This document shows, piece by piece, positions 8,045 through 16,768 of a stretch of DNA of 64,000 bases. The DNA lies in the NCBI GenBank assembly GCA_002314795.1, contig DCHI01000007.1, positions 18,041-82,040 of the forward strand, read 5' to 3'. The DNA is from Bacteroidales bacterium UBA1756. Its GTDB lineage: Bacteria > Bacteroidota > Bacteroidia > Bacteroidales > WCHB1-69. The position numbers were made by a program, and so were the translations under genes. The notes beneath the pieces are model-generated. The model was not told the origin of the DNA. It saw only the letters and a list, made by a program, of their open reading frames with translations, and ran no database searches. Every line of letters begins with the position of its first letter. Within the stretch, counting starts at the first letter, position 1.

Positions 8045-9250
8045 TTAGTACAGCAATCCAAACATCCAAAGAGGAATCGTATTTCCGTGTCCGCATTCGA
8101 TACCATCCTTTGCCACATAGCTTTCGGGAATGTCGCTGATTTGGTCAAATGTTTTACTCTTTCCTCCAATTTCAAATAGGTATTTCCCGTCAACCAATGC
8201 ATCGCCCCGCTTTGGTAGTGTTACATCATAGACGGCCCCAACTTGGTTTAGAAAGAACGTTTCGCGGGCTGTGCCGACATCCGTCTTCGAGCTAAGTGCG
8301 TGGGCGAGATTGGTGTTGTCAAGCAGCACCTTTTCGGGTTTGGACAATTGTTTGTAACTATTGGGCTTCTCTGCGATAAGGGTCAGCATTTTGGCGCGGT
8401 TCAGCGCGTACAACAGTTTAAGACAAAGGTCACGTGTAAGACAGAGTTCAGCACACAATTTGGATATGTTAGGCGTGCAAGGAACCCTTTCGGCGAGTGT
8501 CGCTAACATCTTCTTTGTTTTTTGTATGGTGCTGTATTCGATTTTTTCGGCTGACGGAAGGTCCAATTCAATCACCAAATCAGCCACCTCTTTCAAACGA
8601 ATCAGGTAATCATCCCCAGAATCCTTGTAAAACGGGTAAAAGCCGCTGACTAAATAGTGATCAAAATGTTCGAGAGGTCGGCACAATGACAGAACTCTCA
8701 TAGCGACGTCCGTGTGGCTCTTTACGAGGTTTTCAACACTAATGGATTCTATCGGAGCGATTCCTTCGAAAGCAAGGTATTCACGGAAAGAAAGTCCGGG
8801 AAGTGTGTACAGCGTCTGCCGTCTTGACAAGTCAGCCGTTGAGTTGTCAATTTCCAATAAAGAGGATCCGGTATATACAATTCGCAAGTCGGGATAGTTG
8901 TCATATATGTTTTTCAACGTCAGTGACCATTGTGGATACCTGTGTACCTCGTCAACAAATAAGTCTTGAATCCCGTGCGAATTGGCATAATCGGCAAGGT
9001 CAATAAGACTGTGTCGTTGGAACCACAAGTCATCCAATGACACATATAAAGCCCGTCCGAGGTCATTGTATTCCGATTTAATGCGTTGTAATAGCATCGT
9101 GGTTTTTCCAACTCCACGAGCTCCTTTTATGCCAATCATTCGGACACCCCAGTTGATTTTTTCATACAAGAATCTCTTGTGTTTTAAAGATGTTCTTTCA
9201 ATCTTTCGGCGATATGTTGCAATTAATGGCAGCAAGTCTTCCTGTGTCAT
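8045..9250 (-). CDS. AAA_14/DUF4143 family ATPase (copy 1)
   Basis: 401 residues from the ATG at 9250. A TTG seven codons upstream is also open but overlaps the -7 box, so ATG is preferred. Walker A GARGVGKTT is at 43-51, Walker B DLFVDEVHRYPQW follows, then TGSSLL (sensor-like) and GLSFREYL. The C-terminal part (about 220-401) is DUF4143-like and ends in a region with KRGDALVDGKYLFEIGGKSK, reminiscent of the degenerate nuclease motif of this family. Such single-gene ATPases are abundant in Bacteroidota and their biological role is not established. A second member lies at 45796-47118. It is convergent with dus and divergent in sequence from the second copy. Confidence 0.87.
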   Translation of the reverse strand: MTQEDLLPLIATYRRKIERTSLKHKRFLYEKINWGVRMIGIKGARGVGKTTMLLQRIKSEYNDLGRALYVSLDDLWFQRHSLIDLADYANSHGIQDLFVDEVHRYPQWSLTLKNIYDNYPDLRIVYTGSSLLEIDNSTADLSRRQTLYTLPGLSFREYLAFEGIAPIESISVENLVKSHTDVAMRVLSLCRPLEHFDHYLVSGFYPFYKDSGDDYLIRLKEVADLVIELDLPSAEKIEYSTIQKTKKMLATLAERVPCTPNISKLCAELCLTRDLCLKLLYALNRAKMLTLIAEKPNSYKQLSKPEKVLLDNTNLAHALSSKTDVGTARETFFLNQVGAVYDVTLPKRGDALVDGKYLFEIGGKSKTFDQISDIPESYVAKDGIECGHGNTIPLWMFGLLY

Positions 9251-9268
9251 ATCTATTATTTTAGTTTG

Positions 9269-9276
9269 CAAAAATA
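9269..9276 (-). promoter_or_regulatory. -7 promoter element for DUF4143 ATPase 1
   Basis: The minus strand reads TATTTTTG followed by CAAAC, 18 nt upstream of the ATG at 9250. It supports that start over the TTG at 9271. Confidence 0.55.
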
Positions 9277-9291
9277 CATTTTTTTAAGATG

Positions 9292-9341
9292 AAAAAGCGA
9301 AAATAGATATTTTTTTCGCTTTTTAAAAAGTGAAAATGGAT
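9292..9341. repeat. 17-bp direct repeat, 33-bp period, upstream of ATPase 1
   Basis: AAAAAGCGAAAATAGAT (9292-9308) recurs as AAAAAGTGAAAATGGAT (9325-9341), 15 of 17 identical with a period of exactly 33 bp. Between them the first copy also pairs with an inverted copy (arms 9292-9303 and 9313-9324, 12 bp perfect). The structure lies just upstream of the ATPase promoter and could be an operator. The second DUF4143 gene has an unrelated repeat with the same 33-bp period. Confidence 0.7.
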
Positions 9342-9350
9342 GTTTGGGCT

Positions 9351-9383
9351 AAAAAAAATGGGAAACTATAACTGTTTCCCATT
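9351..9383 (-). terminator. Intrinsic terminator for acd-etfB-etfA
   Basis: Perfect stem AATGGGAAAC/GTTTCCCATT with a 7-nt loop. Read on the minus strand it is followed by eight T, and it lies 23 nt beyond the etfA stop codon. On the plus strand the T tract is shorter. Confidence 0.88.
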
Positions 9384-9405
9384 TTCTATTCGTAAGAAAA
9401 AATCT

Positions 9406-10413
9406 TTATTTCTCTTTGATTTCTTTTTGCAAACGTTCGTTCAGCAGCGGAACGACTTTTGCAAAATCGCCGACGATACCGAGATCGGAAACACCGAAGA
9501 TAGGTGCGTCTTTGTCTCGGTTGATGGCGATGATGAGGTCGGATTCTTCCATACCGGCGAGGTGCTGGATGGCTCCGGAGATACCGATGGCGAAATAGAG
9601 GTCCGGACGGACGGTTTTGCCCGTTTGTCCAACCTGAACGTCGTGAGGCATAACGCCGGCGTCAACCATAGAACGGGAGGAAGAAACTTGTGCGTTCAGT
9701 GTTTCTGCGAGGGCTCCCAATTTGTCGAAACCTTCTTTGCACCCGACGCCACGACCACCGGAGACCAGAATTTTGGCTTCGGTGATGTCTTTCTTACCCT
9801 TGTTTTCTTTCACCTTCTTGACGAGTTTTACGGCAAATTTGCTGGCGTCAAAAACAGGTTTGAACTCTACGATTTCACCCTTGCGTGAAGCATCGCGGGA
9901 CATTTTCTGCATAACGCCCGGACGAACGGTTGACATCTGCGGACGGCGTTCGGTACACATAATGGTTGCCATCAGGTTGCCACCGAAAGCGGGACGTGTC
10001 ATCATCAATTCCTTTTCTTCTGAGATTTCCAACTTGGTACAGTCAGCGGTAAGACCGGTAGCCAAACGAGCGGACAATCTCGGGCCTAAGTCGCGGCCGA
10101 TGGTTGTTGCACCAAACAGAATGATGTTGGGCAAGAACTTGTCGGAAATCTGTGCAATGGCTTGGGAATATTGTTCGGTCAAATAGTCCTTCAGTTCGGG
10201 GCAGTCAGCGAAAACGACTTCGTCAGCACCGTACTCGATAAGGGTTTGACATTGGTTCTTGATGTTGTGGCCAAGGAAGATGGCAACGACTTTTTCGCCC
10301 AGGATTTGTGACAATTCGTGGGCCTTGCCGAGCAATTCGAGTCCAACGGGTTGAATGACGCCGTCTCTTTGCTCAACGAATACGAATATATTTTTATAGT
10401 TTGATTTATCCAT
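9406..10413 (-). CDS. etfA: Electron transfer flavoprotein, alpha subunit
   Basis: 335 residues. EtfA binds FAD and shuttles electrons between acyl-CoA dehydrogenase and the respiratory or ferredoxin pool. The N-terminal alpha/beta domain (about 8-190) is followed by the FAD domain with ILVSGGRGVG, SSSRSMVDAG, GQTGKTVRPDLY, AIGISGAIQHLAGM and INRDKDAPIF. It follows etfB by 12 nt and is last in acd-etfB-etfA. A strong AAGGAGG ribosome-binding site precedes it, unusual for this phylum. An order of dehydrogenase, etfB, etfA resembles clostridial bcd loci, where the complex can bifurcate electrons; bifurcation here is inference. Confidence 0.95.
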   Translation of the reverse strand: MDKSNYKNIFVFVEQRDGVIQPVGLELLGKAHELSQILGEKVVAIFLGHNIKNQCQTLIEYGADEVVFADCPELKDYLTEQYSQAIAQISDKFLPNIILFGATTIGRDLGPRLSARLATGLTADCTKLEISEEKELMMTRPAFGGNLMATIMCTERRPQMSTVRPGVMQKMSRDASRKGEIVEFKPVFDASKFAVKLVKKVKENKGKKDITEAKILVSGGRGVGCKEGFDKLGALAETLNAQVSSSRSMVDAGVMPHDVQVGQTGKTVRPDLYFAIGISGAIQHLAGMEESDLIIAINRDKDAPIFGVSDLGIVGDFAKVVPLLNERLQKEIKEK

Positions 10414-10420
10414 AGTTGAA

Positions 10421-10427
10421 CCTCCTT
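10421..10427 (-). promoter_or_regulatory. Strong Shine-Dalgarno site of etfA
   Basis: The minus strand reads AAGGAGG seven nt upstream of the etfA ATG and overlaps the etfB stop codon. Most genes in the window lack such a site, so etfA translation may be set independently to match etfB output. Confidence 0.7.
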
Positions 10428-11211
10428 AAATGATGAATTTTTCTTTCAGTTTGGCGATAATGAGTTCGACGGCTTCTTCCGGGGTAACGTCATAAACGGC
10501 ACCGGCAACCTTTTGCGGTTTGGTGAATGATTTTTTCACACGGGTAGGTGAACCATTGAGACCGAGTTTCATTTCTTCGACGTCAATCTTGTCGGCGTTC
10601 CAGATTTCAATTTCCTTGCTGTCGTATGCGTCAATAATACCTTTGACGGTCATATAGCGAGCTTTGAATGCGGAGGCCAAAACGGTGAGAAGGGCGGGCG
10701 TGTGGACTTCCAACATTTGGTAGCCATCTTCGTCTTCCTTTTTCACAGTCAGTTTGTCTTTTCCGTCGTATTCAACGCCGGCGACGTAAGAAATCATCGG
10801 AGTGTGAAGGTGTTCAGCGATTTGCGGACCCACTTGAGCGGTATCTCCGTCGATGGCCTGACGTCCGGTGATGACGAGGTCGTGTTCGATGTTACGGAGT
10901 GCGCCGGCGAGCGCGTTGGATGTTGCCAAGGTATCGGCACCGGCAAATTTGCGGTCGGTGAGGAGGATGGCACGGTCAGCGCCCATAGCCATAGCTTCAC
11001 GGAGAATGGCTTCGGCCTGCGGAGGTCCCATCGTGATGACGGTGACGTGGGCACCGAATTGGTCTTTCAATTGGAGGGCCACTTCAAGGCCTCCCTTATC
11101 ATCGGGATTCATAATGCTCGGAACGCCATCACGAATCAACGTACCGGTTGCGGGGTTGATTTTGATTTCGGTCGTATCCGGAACCTGTTTGATACAAACT
11201 ACTATTTTCAT
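10426..11211 (-). CDS. etfB: Electron transfer flavoprotein, beta subunit
   Basis: 261 residues: MKIVVCIKQVPDTTEI, MNPDDKGGLEVALQLKD, VTVITMGPPQAEAILREAMA, MGADRAILLTDR, LVITGRQAIDGDTAQVGPQIAEHL and the adenine-nucleotide loop are all typical. EtfB binds AMP in ordinary ETFs and a second FAD in bifurcating ones; the conserved GRQAIDGDTAQVGP loop is compatible with either. It forms a heterodimer with EtfA and partners the acyl-CoA dehydrogenase encoded 40 nt upstream. Confidence 0.95.
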   Translation of the reverse strand: MKIVVCIKQVPDTTEIKINPATGTLIRDGVPSIMNPDDKGGLEVALQLKDQFGAHVTVITMGPPQAEAILREAMAMGADRAILLTDRKFAGADTLATSNALAGALRNIEHDLVITGRQAIDGDTAQVGPQIAEHLHTPMISYVAGVEYDGKDKLTVKKEDEDGYQMLEVHTPALLTVLASAFKARYMTVKGIIDAYDSKEIEIWNADKIDVEEMKLGLNGSPTRVKKSFTKPQKVAGAVYDVTPEEAVELIIAKLKEKFII

Positions 11212-11251
11212 ATCTTTTTTTTAATTTTCAATTTTCAACTTTCAATTTGGA

Positions 11252-12391
11252 TTAAGCGAACAATTTCGCGGCGATGACCATTCTTTGGACTTCGCTGGTG
11301 CCTTCGTAAATTTCAGTAATCTTGGCGTCGCGCATCATTCTTTCAACCGGATATTCGCGGGTGTAGCCGTAGCCACCGTGGAATTGAACTGCCTTGGTAG
11401 TTACTTCCATTGCGGTTTCAGCAGCAAATAGTTTTGCCATTGCGGCGTCAGCGGAGAAAGGAAGGTGCATATCTTTCTTATAAGAAGCGGAACGAACCAA
11501 CAGACGAGCGGCTTGAACCTTGGTTTCAAGGTCGGCCATTTGGAACTGTGTGTTCTGGAATTTAGCGATGGATTTGCCAAACTGTTTACGTTCTTTGGTA
11601 TATTTTACGGTTTCGTCGATGGCGCCTTGTGCGATGCCGAGTGCCTGTGAAGCGATACCGATACGGCCACCGTCCAAGGTCATCATAGCGATTTTGAAAC
11701 CTTTACCGAGTTCGCCGAGAAGGTTTTCTTTCGGAACTTCGCAGTTTTCAAAAATCAATTCGCAGGTTGCGGAACCGCGGATACCCATCTTTTTCTCTTT
11801 TTTACCGATGCTGAATCCCTTGAATCCTTTTTCAACGATGAAAGCGGAAATGCCCTTCGTGCCTTTGGACTTGTCGGTCATAGCCATAACTACGAAAACG
11901 TGTGCTTCGCTGGCGTTGGTGATGAAAATCTTGGAACCGTTGAGAATCCATTTGTCACCGGCGTCAACAGCGGTCGTTTGCTGCATTGCTGCATCGGTAC
12001 CAGCGTTGGGTTCGGTAAGACCAAATGCTCCAATCCATTCGCCAGAAGCGAGTTTCGGAACATACTGTTTTTTCTGTTCTTCCGTACCGTGCTCCATAAT
12101 CGGGGCGATACACAGGGAGGTGTGAGCAGAAACAACGACACCGGTTGTAGCACATACGCGTGAAAGTTCTTCCACAGCCATAGAGTACATTTGGTTCGTT
12201 CCGCCTTGTCCGCCGTATTCAACGGGAACCGGAATGCCCATCACACCGAGTTTGCCGAGTTTTTTCACGGTTTCTGTCGGAAATTTCTCTTCTTCGTCAA
12301 CTTCCGCTGCAAGCGGCTTGACTTCGTTCTCTGCAAATTCGCGAATCATCTGCAGGAACAATTCTTCTTTTTTTGATAAACTGAAATCCAT
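11252..12391 (-). CDS. Acyl-CoA dehydrogenase (butyryl-CoA dehydrogenase-like)
   Basis: 379 residues, the normal size of short-chain acyl-CoA dehydrogenases. Motifs are FGLTEPNAGTDA (flavin/substrate contact), FITNASEAHVF, EKKMGIRGSATCEL, FHGGYGYTREYPVERMMRD and IYEGTSEVQ, with the catalytic base Glu363 in the butyryl-CoA dehydrogenase position. It interconverts butyryl-CoA (or a similar short acyl-CoA) and crotonyl-CoA, passing electrons to EtfAB encoded downstream. With 4-hydroxybutyrate dehydrogenase 6 kb away, a role in making butyrate is the simplest reading; substrate length is inferred from context. Confidence 0.92.
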   Translation of the reverse strand: MDFSLSKKEELFLQMIREFAENEVKPLAAEVDEEEKFPTETVKKLGKLGVMGIPVPVEYGGQGGTNQMYSMAVEELSRVCATTGVVVSAHTSLCIAPIMEHGTEEQKKQYVPKLASGEWIGAFGLTEPNAGTDAAMQQTTAVDAGDKWILNGSKIFITNASEAHVFVVMAMTDKSKGTKGISAFIVEKGFKGFSIGKKEKKMGIRGSATCELIFENCEVPKENLLGELGKGFKIAMMTLDGGRIGIASQALGIAQGAIDETVKYTKERKQFGKSIAKFQNTQFQMADLETKVQAARLLVRSASYKKDMHLPFSADAAMAKLFAAETAMEVTTKAVQFHGGYGYTREYPVERMMRDAKITEIYEGTSEVQRMVIAAKLFA

Positions 12392-12526
12392 TTCTTTTGT
12401 TTATTATGTTTTAATTTAGTGAGCAAAAAAAGGCACACAAGAAAGCACGTTTGTTTGCAGAAATAAATTCTTTAAAAAAACTTTGCATTTGTTTGTCCTA
12501 TGTGATTTATTTGCATAAAGCGGCTG

Positions 12527-12534
12527 CAAAAGTA
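12527..12534 (-). promoter_or_regulatory. -7 promoter element for acd-etfB-etfA; spacer 12392-12778
   Basis: The minus strand reads TACTTTTG followed by CAGCC, about 135 nt upstream of the acyl-CoA dehydrogenase start, so the leader is long. The rest of the 387-bp spacer is AT-rich and holds only the terminator of the next gene; I see no coding sequence in it. Confidence 0.5.
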
Positions 12535-12715
12535 AGAAAAAAAAGTCAATGTTCTACCATCTTTTTAACCCTTTCAACCAACAAGAAAAAAGCGGATTCT
12601 GCAATGTGACACGCCCGTTCGCGAGTATGTCGATGTAATAAACTTATGTCAAATAAAACTATTTCAAATCATTTTATTTCAAATAAATCTGCCTTTCACA
12701 CTTTTGTGTCCCCAA

Positions 12716-12756
12716 CAAAAAAAAGTCGTGTCACTTCATTCATAGCAACACGACTT
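12716..12756 (-). terminator. Intrinsic terminator of C25 peptidase gene
   Basis: Arms AAGTCGTGT (12723-12731) and ACACGACTT (12748-12756), perfect 9 bp, with a T tract on the minus strand at 12716-12722. It lies 22 nt beyond the stop codon. Confidence 0.82.
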
Positions 12757-12778
12757 CTATTATTGAAATCCGGTACAA

Positions 12779-15700
12779 CTATTTCCGGATGATGACCTTT
12801 TCGGTGAAACTCTGTCCGTCGCGGGTGCAGACCTTGACAAAATAGATGCCGTTGGTCAGGTCGCGAACGGAAATCTGTGTCGTTTCCTGTGTGGGAACCA
12901 CTTTGTGAACAAGACTTCCAACCGCGGAATAGATGTGAATTTCTTTGATGTCGGAACCTTTGATGTTCAAAGTGCTGCTTGTCGGATTCGGGAAAATCTC
13001 GAATGCATTGGCCTTGTGGTCTTCTACGCCCGTGTTGAGTGAGCTGTTGACCGTGTTGGAAATTCCTGATTCGCCACCCGTGCAGATGGTCTTGACCGCG
13101 TATGAGTAGGTGACGCCGACAACAGCGCTGGCATCGGTGTATGAGTTCGTCGGGGTGGTTGCGATGGCATTTCCGTTACGATAGATGCGGTAGGCGATGG
13201 CATTTTCAATCGCATTCCAAGTAAGTCCAATCTGAGTGGAAGAAGCGGTGGCCGTCAGTCCCGTAGGAACATCGCAGGTTTCAACCGGCACGTCGCCAAT
13301 GGTAACACAACTGGGCTCGGAAGCCGGTGACTCGATGGTTTCCGTACAGTTGTAAACAAGTGTATAACAGTAGGTTCCGTCTGGAACATTGTTGTCCGTG
13401 TAAGTTCCGCCGGTGAGGTTTTCGGCAATCAGTTCACCGTTTCTGTAAAGGTTGCAAGTTTGTCCTACGACGGATTGTCCGCTGATGACGATGTCATCCA
13501 CACAGAAAATGTACTGGTCGTTGGAAACGCAATGGATGGCGACGTATTTGGCGTTGGCAGGAACCGTGTAAGTGTATTGTGTCCAAGTGGTTGTGGTAGT
13601 AGTGGCGCTGCTGTTCAGGTTGATGAAGTCGCTTGCGCTGTTACCGCTGGTGGAGTAGGCGGCATAGAATCGTTCGGTGGAATATTGGCTGGAGTAGGAG
13701 CGTGCATAGAACGAGAAGGTGAAAGGAAGGGTGAAGTTAAGTTCTGGACTGATCATCCAGTCGTCGTTTTGTGGATTGGAACCCCAGTAGCTACTGGAAC
13801 GAGCGTAAGCGTCGGCGAAGTATTTGTCACCGGAGTGCGCTTCTACGATGCCGGAGCCGGTCATCTGTTCATCATCCAAAACGATGAAAGCCATCGGAGA
13901 ACCGGCATTGGTGTAACTGACGTTTTGGAAAGTTCCGGTATTGGCACCGTCACCGTCGATGTAGGTCCAGCCGATGGTACCGGCGGAGTTGATGGTGCCG
14001 TAGGTGTGACCTTCGGCATCGTCGGTCAATGTGATTTCTGTTACGGTGGATTCGTCATCCCAACTGATGACGACATTGTTACCGTTAGCCGTAGCGGTGA
14101 CTCCCGTTGGAGCGGTGCAGTCGCTGCCGAGTGCAGTAAGAGTGAATGTGCCGTTCCACGTATTGCCGCCGAGGGTGGCCGTCCAGCCCAAAGTGAAAAT
14201 GTGTCCGGTGGTGACGGAGGCATCTACGGAAACTTGGAACTCGTTGTTCATTGCGGCGGTGCCGTTCAAGGCAGCCATAGGAGCAGCGTACCCCGTTCCG
14301 TCAATGATGGTGAGCAACGGATCATCGCAGGAAATGGTGACGGTGGCATATTCCGTAGTGGCAACGCCGCCGATATTGGCTACTGTGAGCGAAAGGAATG
14401 GCGTTTCGCCGGCATTGACAACGGCAGGCGTGTGGTCGGTGAGTGTGAGGTAAGGAACATTGCTGGCCGTGCAGTTGATCGTTTCGTAAATGGTAGTGGT
14501 GTTGAATGCGGTAACGACCAGGAGAGCTTCGCCCGGCGTAAGTCCGTGCGTGATGGAAACGTTTCCGGATGCATCCGTATAAGCACTGAAATAGTTGCCA
14601 TTCTGTGAGATACAAACGAGCGCATCCTCCACCGGCGTCCCGTTGACCGTAACGGTCGTGGTAAAGGGAACGCCTTGCATCACGGCGCGGTTGGAAAGGG
14701 CGAGGGCATCCGGCTGTTTGGTTCTCAACTGCAAGGAAGCGTCTCCAAAAGTGGTCCACGTCTGGAAGGTTTCCAAATCGCTGGAAGTGCTGCTTTCGGT
14801 CAACCCGAGGTTGAAAGCGTTAACTACGATGGAGCCCCAGTGCGTACGTTGCTCGTTTGTGTTGATTCCGCTTTGTCCGGAATATTGGTTGTAATTAAAA
14901 CCGCCGACCAGAATATCATAGAAATAGTCCTGACCACGCTGCGGAGGAGTCCACGGTTGATTGATGGTGGACATCAGGGTGACGACAGCGCCACCGTTTT
15001 CTTTTTTCAGCCACGCTTCAGCGAAACAGTCGCCGCCACTACGGTTGAACTTGCCGTTCACGCAAGCCACTGACACGATGAATGGAAGTTTGTCACCGTT
15101 GGTGGAAGAATTAACGTTGGTATTGCTGTAATTGGTTGTTACAAAATAAGTTTCATCGCCGTGTCCACAATATGCGATGGTGGAAGCGCCGGCATTGACG
15201 TGCGTAGCCAACGTGCTGGCACTGGCATTGTCACCATAGTTGCCGTTTTCAGTGTTGTAGGTGAATGGATCCAAACGTTCAGAATAAATACGTTGAACGT
15301 GGACGTAGTCGATTTCGTTATCGTCACCGCTGCCGCTACCTTCCGAAGAACCAATCCCGATGAAGGTTTCGCGCCAGTTGGCATCCATATTCGGATTCTT
15401 TTCATAGTTGATGGCCTTGTTCACCTGAACCAGTGCTTGGGCATTGGAACTGCACGAGAAACGTCCGATGGCGATGTCGGGATAGTTGTCGTTCCCGGCT
15501 ACACATCCCATCTTCGGGTCGGTAGGAGCGGATTCTCCGTCCACACTGATGGTGTTTGATTTGATGTTGTCCCAGTCACCGAAAAGTTGTACATACATCA
15601 GATTGTTGTTGCTGCTGTAAGCAGTTGCGATGCTGCTTGCAACATTGGTGTTGTTGCTAACGACCTGTTTGGTCACGTTGTAGCCCATCTCTTTTTTCCA

Positions 15701-16501
15701 CTGGATGTACGTGTCGGCGGCACTTTCGTAGGTGGAGGTGGTATAGACGAGAATGTCGCCTTTTTCACCTTGTGCGAGGGCGTCTCTATTGGGTTCGTAG
15801 TTCAAAAAGAGACTTTTGTACATAGCGACGGCCTCTCTGCAAGGACGTGCCGACGCATTTACCAACGGGTTGGTCGCCGCACTTGCGTTTTCTTCCAAAG
15901 TCACCGTAACCTGACGGAAGAAACGTACGGTGCGAGTCACGGGATTGTAATGGAACGGATAGAAATGAACCGTCGTACCACGAACGTCACGAACGATGAA
16001 AGGACTTTCCATTGTGACGATGTTTTCTTCCATTGACGGATAAAATTCGTTCTCAATGGATTCCGGATCAATATGGTAAGGAATCTCTTCCGGATTTTGG
16101 TTCCGATAAATCACGCCGCGAGAGGGAAGAATCGGATTGTCAACGGTGAATTCTACGACGTCTGAGACAAAAATGTGTGCCACCGAAACATTCTTGTCGG
16201 CAGGCAGTTGAATGGAGGCACTCACGTAGGGGAGTTCCGCCCATCCCTTCTTTTGGGAGACGGTGGAGGAAGCGAAATTGATTTTGCTGTACGTGGTGCC
16301 GTTCTTTACAACATCAACAACTTCAACGTTATTGATGGCAAATGAAATTTGATATTCTCCAGGATTGGGCTGGGCAAAAGAAGTCGTGTATGGCTTTTCT
16401 GCCAAGTGTTGAGAAAAATTGTTGGAGAAGGAGACAGGACTTTGCGCTTGTGAGATTAGTAGGAAAAATGCGCAAATCAGAGTGATGAAAAAACGTTTCA
16501 T
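12779..16501 (-). CDS. Secreted gingipain-like C25 cysteine peptidase with T9SS domain
   Basis: 1240 residues. A signal peptide (about 1-19) and a propeptide-like region (to about 225) precede a C25 catalytic domain whose dyad is visible as His447 in YCGHGDET and Cys480 in SVACVNGKF. Ig-like beta domains follow (about 600-800). A cleaved-adhesin/MAM-like jelly roll has NDDWMISPELNF and VDDIVISG, then come two fibronectin-type segments, and the protein ends in a T9SS sorting domain with FEIFPNPTSSTLNI, VRDLTNGIYFVKV and EKVIIRK. Family members are surface or secreted endopeptidases, gingipains being the best known. Cleavage specificity (Arg or Lys) cannot be told. Single-gene unit with its own promoter and terminator. 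Confidence 0.93.
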   Translation of the reverse strand: MKRFFITLICAFFLLISQAQSPVSFSNNFSQHLAEKPYTTSFAQPNPGEYQISFAINNVEVVDVVKNGTTYSKINFASSTVSQKKGWAELPYVSASIQLPADKNVSVAHIFVSDVVEFTVDNPILPSRGVIYRNQNPEEIPYHIDPESIENEFYPSMEENIVTMESPFIVRDVRGTTVHFYPFHYNPVTRTVRFFRQVTVTLEENASAATNPLVNASARPCREAVAMYKSLFLNYEPNRDALAQGEKGDILVYTTSTYESAADTYIQWKKEMGYNVTKQVVSNNTNVASSIATAYSSNNNLMYVQLFGDWDNIKSNTISVDGESAPTDPKMGCVAGNDNYPDIAIGRFSCSSNAQALVQVNKAINYEKNPNMDANWRETFIGIGSSEGSGSGDDNEIDYVHVQRIYSERLDPFTYNTENGNYGDNASASTLATHVNAGASTIAYCGHGDETYFVTTNYSNTNVNSSTNGDKLPFIVSVACVNGKFNRSGGDCFAEAWLKKENGGAVVTLMSTINQPWTPPQRGQDYFYDILVGGFNYNQYSGQSGINTNEQRTHWGSIVVNAFNLGLTESSTSSDLETFQTWTTFGDASLQLRTKQPDALALSNRAVMQGVPFTTTVTVNGTPVEDALVCISQNGNYFSAYTDASGNVSITHGLTPGEALLVVTAFNTTTIYETINCTASNVPYLTLTDHTPAVVNAGETPFLSLTVANIGGVATTEYATVTISCDDPLLTIIDGTGYAAPMAALNGTAAMNNEFQVSVDASVTTGHIFTLGWTATLGGNTWNGTFTLTALGSDCTAPTGVTATANGNNVVISWDDESTVTEITLTDDAEGHTYGTINSAGTIGWTYIDGDGANTGTFQNVSYTNAGSPMAFIVLDDEQMTGSGIVEAHSGDKYFADAYARSSSYWGSNPQNDDWMISPELNFTLPFTFSFYARSYSSQYSTERFYAAYSTSGNSASDFINLNSSATTTTTTWTQYTYTVPANAKYVAIHCVSNDQYIFCVDDIVISGQSVVGQTCNLYRNGELIAENLTGGTYTDNNVPDGTYCYTLVYNCTETIESPASEPSCVTIGDVPVETCDVPTGLTATASSTQIGLTWNAIENAIAYRIYRNGNAIATTPTNSYTDASAVVGVTYSYAVKTICTGGESGISNTVNSSLNTGVEDHKANAFEIFPNPTSSTLNIKGSDIKEIHIYSAVGSLVHKVVPTQETTQISVRDLTNGIYFVKVCTRDGQSFTEKVIIRK

Positions 16502-16534
16502 ATTATTATTGTGTTTTGTTTTTCAAAAAGCGGG

Positions 16535-16542
16535 CAAAAGTA
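16535..16542 (-). promoter_or_regulatory. -7 promoter element for C25 peptidase gene
   Basis: The minus strand reads TACTTTTG followed by CCCGC, 33 nt upstream of the start codon. Confidence 0.6.
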
Positions 16543-16693
16543 CAACAAAATCTTCAATAATGATATGAAAAATTCAGAATTAAAATGGTGATTTTCAGTT
16601 TGTTGATAAAATACGGAAGATAAAAGTCTGTTTTTCGCTATCCCTATAGCAGCACCAAAGAGTTCCCCTCAAAAAATTCCACCCTTCTCCCCT

Positions 16694-16764
16694 TTACAAA
16701 CTTTAAGAACTTTATAAACTTTACAAACTTTATAAACTTTATAAACTTTCCAAACTTTCCAAAC
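16694..16764. repeat. 9-bp tandem repeat (ACAAACTTT/ATAAACTTT)
   Basis: About seven 9-bp units, some imperfect, the reverse complement of the AAAGTTTGT/AAAGTTTAT family seen at 2296, 23515 and 63898. The array stops 4 nt before the stop codon of the hexosaminidase gene (minus strand), so it forms that gene's 3' flank. Confidence 0.85.
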
Positions 16765-16768
16765 CCGC

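Noticed and set aside
13460..14608. 382-codon open frame antisense to the C25 peptidase gene
   Set aside because: The peptidase frame has family motifs throughout; the antisense product is low-complexity Gly/Val/Asp without motifs.
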